A stretch of 7,141 nucleotides of DNA from an uncultured Bacteroidales bacterium (GTDB lineage: Bacteria > Bacteroidota > Bacteroidia > Bacteroidales > UBA932): NCBI GenBank assembly GCA_946062035.1, contig CAMGTS010000065.1, positions 1 to 7,141 on the forward strand. The letters are read 5' to 3'. The notes under the pieces are model-generated. The model was not told the origin of the DNA, made no database searches, and saw only the letters and a program-made list of their open reading frames with translations. Position 1 is the first letter of the stretch. Each line of letters begins with the position of its first letter. A program made the translations under genes and the position numbers. This document shows, in pieces, positions 6,204-7,141 of the stretch.

Positions 6204-7141
6204 ATGAGTGTAGCGCAAACATATTTTTCCGAAAGCTGGACAGACTGCGATATGCTTTGTATCGTCGGCCCGACCGCCTGCGGAAAAACCTCGTTTGCAG
6301 TCGAAGCCGCAAAGCTCATCCGTGGCTTGAAGAAGCCAGACGGCTCTCCCAAATTTACCGATGCTGAGATAATTTCAGCGGATTCGAGACAGGTCTACAG
6401 AGGTATGTCAATCGGAACAGGCAAGGATTTAGAAGAATACGGAGACATAAAATATCATCTGATTGATATCGCCGAGGCCGGTGAAAAGTACAACCTGTTC
6501 CGATACAAGCAGGACTTCAAAAAAGTATACGCTGACATAGTTTCCCGTGGCGCATTTCCCATCTTATGCGGGGGGAGCGGCCTGTATATCGAGGCGGTCT
6601 GCAAGGATTATGTTTTGAAAGAGGTTCAGCCTAATGCCGCATTGCGTTTAGAGTTGGAGGATAAGAGCCTTGACGAGCTGAAAGAGATGCTGATAAAAAT
6701 AAAAGCGGATAAAGGGGAAAGACCTCACAACGACACCGATTTTGATACAAAAAAGCGAGCTATAAGGGCTATAGAAATCGCCATGGCGCAGAACGATGTG
6801 GAGACAATCCCTGCAACAGAAGCGGGGCTTGTCCCTAAAAGGTTCAAGATAATCGGCCTGAATCCTGAAAGAAATCTTCGCAATGGAAGAATAGACAAAC
6901 GGCTCAGTCTCAGATTGCAAAGCGGGATGATAGAGGAGGTAAGGGCTTTGCTCGATAAAGGAATCGCACCCGAAGATTTGATTTATTACGGATTAGAATA
7001 CAAATTTGTAACGCAGTATCTTCAGGGGCTGTTTGATTACGATTATATGAAAGAGCATCTTGCGATTGCGATACACCAGTTCGCGAAACGCCAGATGACA
7101 TGGTTCAGGGGGATGGAAAAGCGCGGTTTGGAAATAGAATG
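6204..7141 (+). CDS. miaA: tRNA dimethylallyltransferase (3' end cut by window edge)
   Basis: Transfers a dimethylallyl group from DMAPP to N6 of A37 in tRNAs reading UNN codons, giving i6A. 312 complete codons are present with no stop; the final codon is cut as TG, probably Trp. Motifs in order: P-loop GPTACGKT (residues 22-29), ISADSRQVYRGMSIGTGKD (the DSxQxYxxMxIGTxK motif) about 55-73, YHLIDI, GGSGLYIEAV, RPHNDTDFDTKKRAIRAIEI, and near the C-terminus FAKRQMTWFRGMEKRG. The GLEYKFVTQYLQG stretch replaces the usual 'GYKE....L.G' and resembles a shorter MiaA paralogue that, from memory, Bacteroidetes carry alongside the canonical one. The start at 6204 gives a normal short lead-in (MSVAQTYFSESW) to the P-loop; ATG 6252 is a weaker alternative. 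It stands alone behind its own promoter, separated from the receptor region by a terminator. Confidence 0.96.
   Translation, partial: MSVAQTYFSESWTDCDMLCIVGPTACGKTSFAVEAAKLIRGLKKPDGSPKFTDAEIISADSRQVYRGMSIGTGKDLEEYGDIKYHLIDIAEAGEKYNLFRYKQDFKKVYADIVSRGAFPILCGGSGLYIEAVCKDYVLKEVQPNAALRLELEDKSLDELKEMLIKIKADKGERPHNDTDFDTKKRAIRAIEIAMAQNDVETIPATEAGLVPKRFKIIGLNPERNLRNGRIDKRLSLRLQSGMIEEVRALLDKGIAPEDLIYYGLEYKFVTQYLQGLFDYDYMKEHLAIAIHQFAKRQMTWFRGMEKRGLEIE

Noticed and set aside
6182..6367. 61-codon plus-strand frame at the miaA start
   Set aside because: It overlaps miaA in another frame; the miaA frame has all catalytic motifs.

Overview
The window looks like a piece of a Bacteroidetes (probably Bacteroidales) chromosome. 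The signs are: two matches to the Bacteroidetes -7 promoter element TAnnTTTG placed just upstream of housekeeping genes, A-rich leaders in place of strong Shine-Dalgarno sequences, a TonB-receptor-like outer-membrane barrel with a carboxypeptidase-type N-terminal domain, an AAA/DUF4143 ATPase, and a MiaA of the kind I associate with Bacteroidetes. Genus cannot be decided from the sequence.

Layout. 1-1245 (+): AAA ATPase with a DUF4143-type C-terminus; its true N-terminus seems to lie upstream, cut off by an in-frame TAG at 19-21. 1319-2347 (-): pheS, convergent with the ATPase gene. 2348-2771: a 424-base divergent intergenic region with the pheS promoter at one end and two hairpins in the leader of the next gene. 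2772-5050 (+): one outer-membrane receptor split into two overlapping frames by what looks like a single missing base near 4335. 5098-5376 (+): a 92-residue peptide with a double-glycine leader and seven cysteines spaced exactly six residues apart. 5395-6015 (+): the C-terminal tail of a second receptor of the same family with no N-terminus. 6036-6069: a strong terminator. 6204-7141 (+): miaA, running off the right edge.

The region between pheS and miaA (2772-6015) is the unusual part. The receptor N-terminal and plug domains are GC-rich, the barrel and peptide gene are AT-rich, and the displaced tail returns to an intermediate GC. This suggests a mosaic in which a barrel-plus-peptide cassette replaced or interrupted an older receptor gene and left its old 3' end stranded. 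No peptide-modifying enzyme, leader peptidase or exporter is visible in the window, so if the peptide is processed the machinery is encoded elsewhere. A functional link between peptide and receptor is inferred from adjacency and shared orientation only.
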